Positions 6,422 through 6,486 of a stretch of DNA of 6,486 nucleotides are shown in pieces. The position numbers were made by a program, and so were the translations under genes. Within the stretch, counting starts at the first letter, position 1, and each line of letters begins with the position of its first letter. The notes below the pieces were generated by a model. The model was given only the letters and a program-made list of their open reading frames with translations. It did not search any database and was not told the origin of the DNA. This stretch comes from Actinomycetota bacterium (lineage in GTDB: Bacteria > Actinomycetota > Coriobacteriia > Anaerosomatales > JAHIQC01): NCBI GenBank assembly GCA_018902765.1, contig JAHIQC010000314.1:1-6486 (forward strand). Reading direction: 5' to 3'.

Positions 6422-6486
6422 TCACATGTCCCCTTGCGGCTCCTCCCGCATGGGCTTGAGCGCCGGCTGTCCGGGCTGCTCGGGGC
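6422..6486 (-). CDS. C-terminal end of an unidentified protein (partial)
   Basis: The last 20 codons and TGA stop of a minus-strand gene that continues past the right edge. The peptide is rich in Pro, Glu and Gln and ends in EEPQGDM, like a flexible hydrophilic tail. Base composition by codon position supports coding: about 85% G/C at first, 40% at second and 90% at third positions, the usual pattern for high-GC genes. A strong hairpin 31 bp downstream fits the end of a transcription unit. The tail is too short and low in complexity to identify the protein. A plus-strand frame over the same bases is also open but runs through the hairpin and lacks a start signal. Confidence 0.5.
   Translation of the reverse strand, partial: PEQPGQPALKPMREEPQGDM

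Noticed and set aside
6353..6486. Plus-strand open frame starting at ATG 6353 and running off the right edge.
   Set aside because: There is no Shine-Dalgarno and no TANNNT at the leaderless distance, it is built from the hairpin arms, and the minus-strand frame has the better codon-position composition.

Overview
The window is high-GC bacterial DNA with dense, ordinary housekeeping gene content: five complete protein genes, the last codons of a sixth, and short intergenic regions holding promoters and hairpins. The gene set suggests a high-GC Gram-positive-type bacterium: a DegV-family protein, a secreted protein with a CwlO/PcsB-like helical region, and leaderless-type start sites. I would guess an actinobacterium, possibly a Coriobacteriia or related anaerobic lineage because it carries glutaminyl-tRNA synthetase. 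This is inference from gene content and style; no marker here fixes the taxon.

Layout. Positions 1-50 hold a GC-rich hairpin and the start of a promoter region. A DegV-family lipid-binding protein follows on the plus strand (110-973). It converges on a 12-helix MFS transporter on the minus strand (1011-2306). The transporter diverges from a secreted RlpA-like cell-wall protein (2450-3355) across a 143-bp region holding both promoters and two short palindromes. The RlpA-like gene converges, with only 15 bp between stops, on glnS (minus, 3371-5071). Upstream of glnS a 162-bp gap holds a coding-like stretch without a start, then a type I L-asparaginase (minus, 5234-6241). A 180-bp gap with a strong 13-bp hairpin follows, and then the C-terminal codons of another minus-strand gene (6422 to the right edge).

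The genes do not form one obvious pathway. glnS and the asparaginase lie in the same direction and both touch amide amino acids, but glnS appears to have its own promoter. The clearest pattern beyond the genes is in the starts. The RlpA-like gene and glnS both lack a Shine-Dalgarno sequence and share the same arrangement, TGN-TANNNT-7 nt-ATG, which is what a leaderless transcript from an extended -10 promoter would look like. The DegV gene has the same extended -10 type with a 43-nt leader and a good Shine-Dalgarno. I found no CRISPR array, RNA gene, insertion sequence, phage gene or defence system, and no strong evidence of an undescribed multi-gene system.
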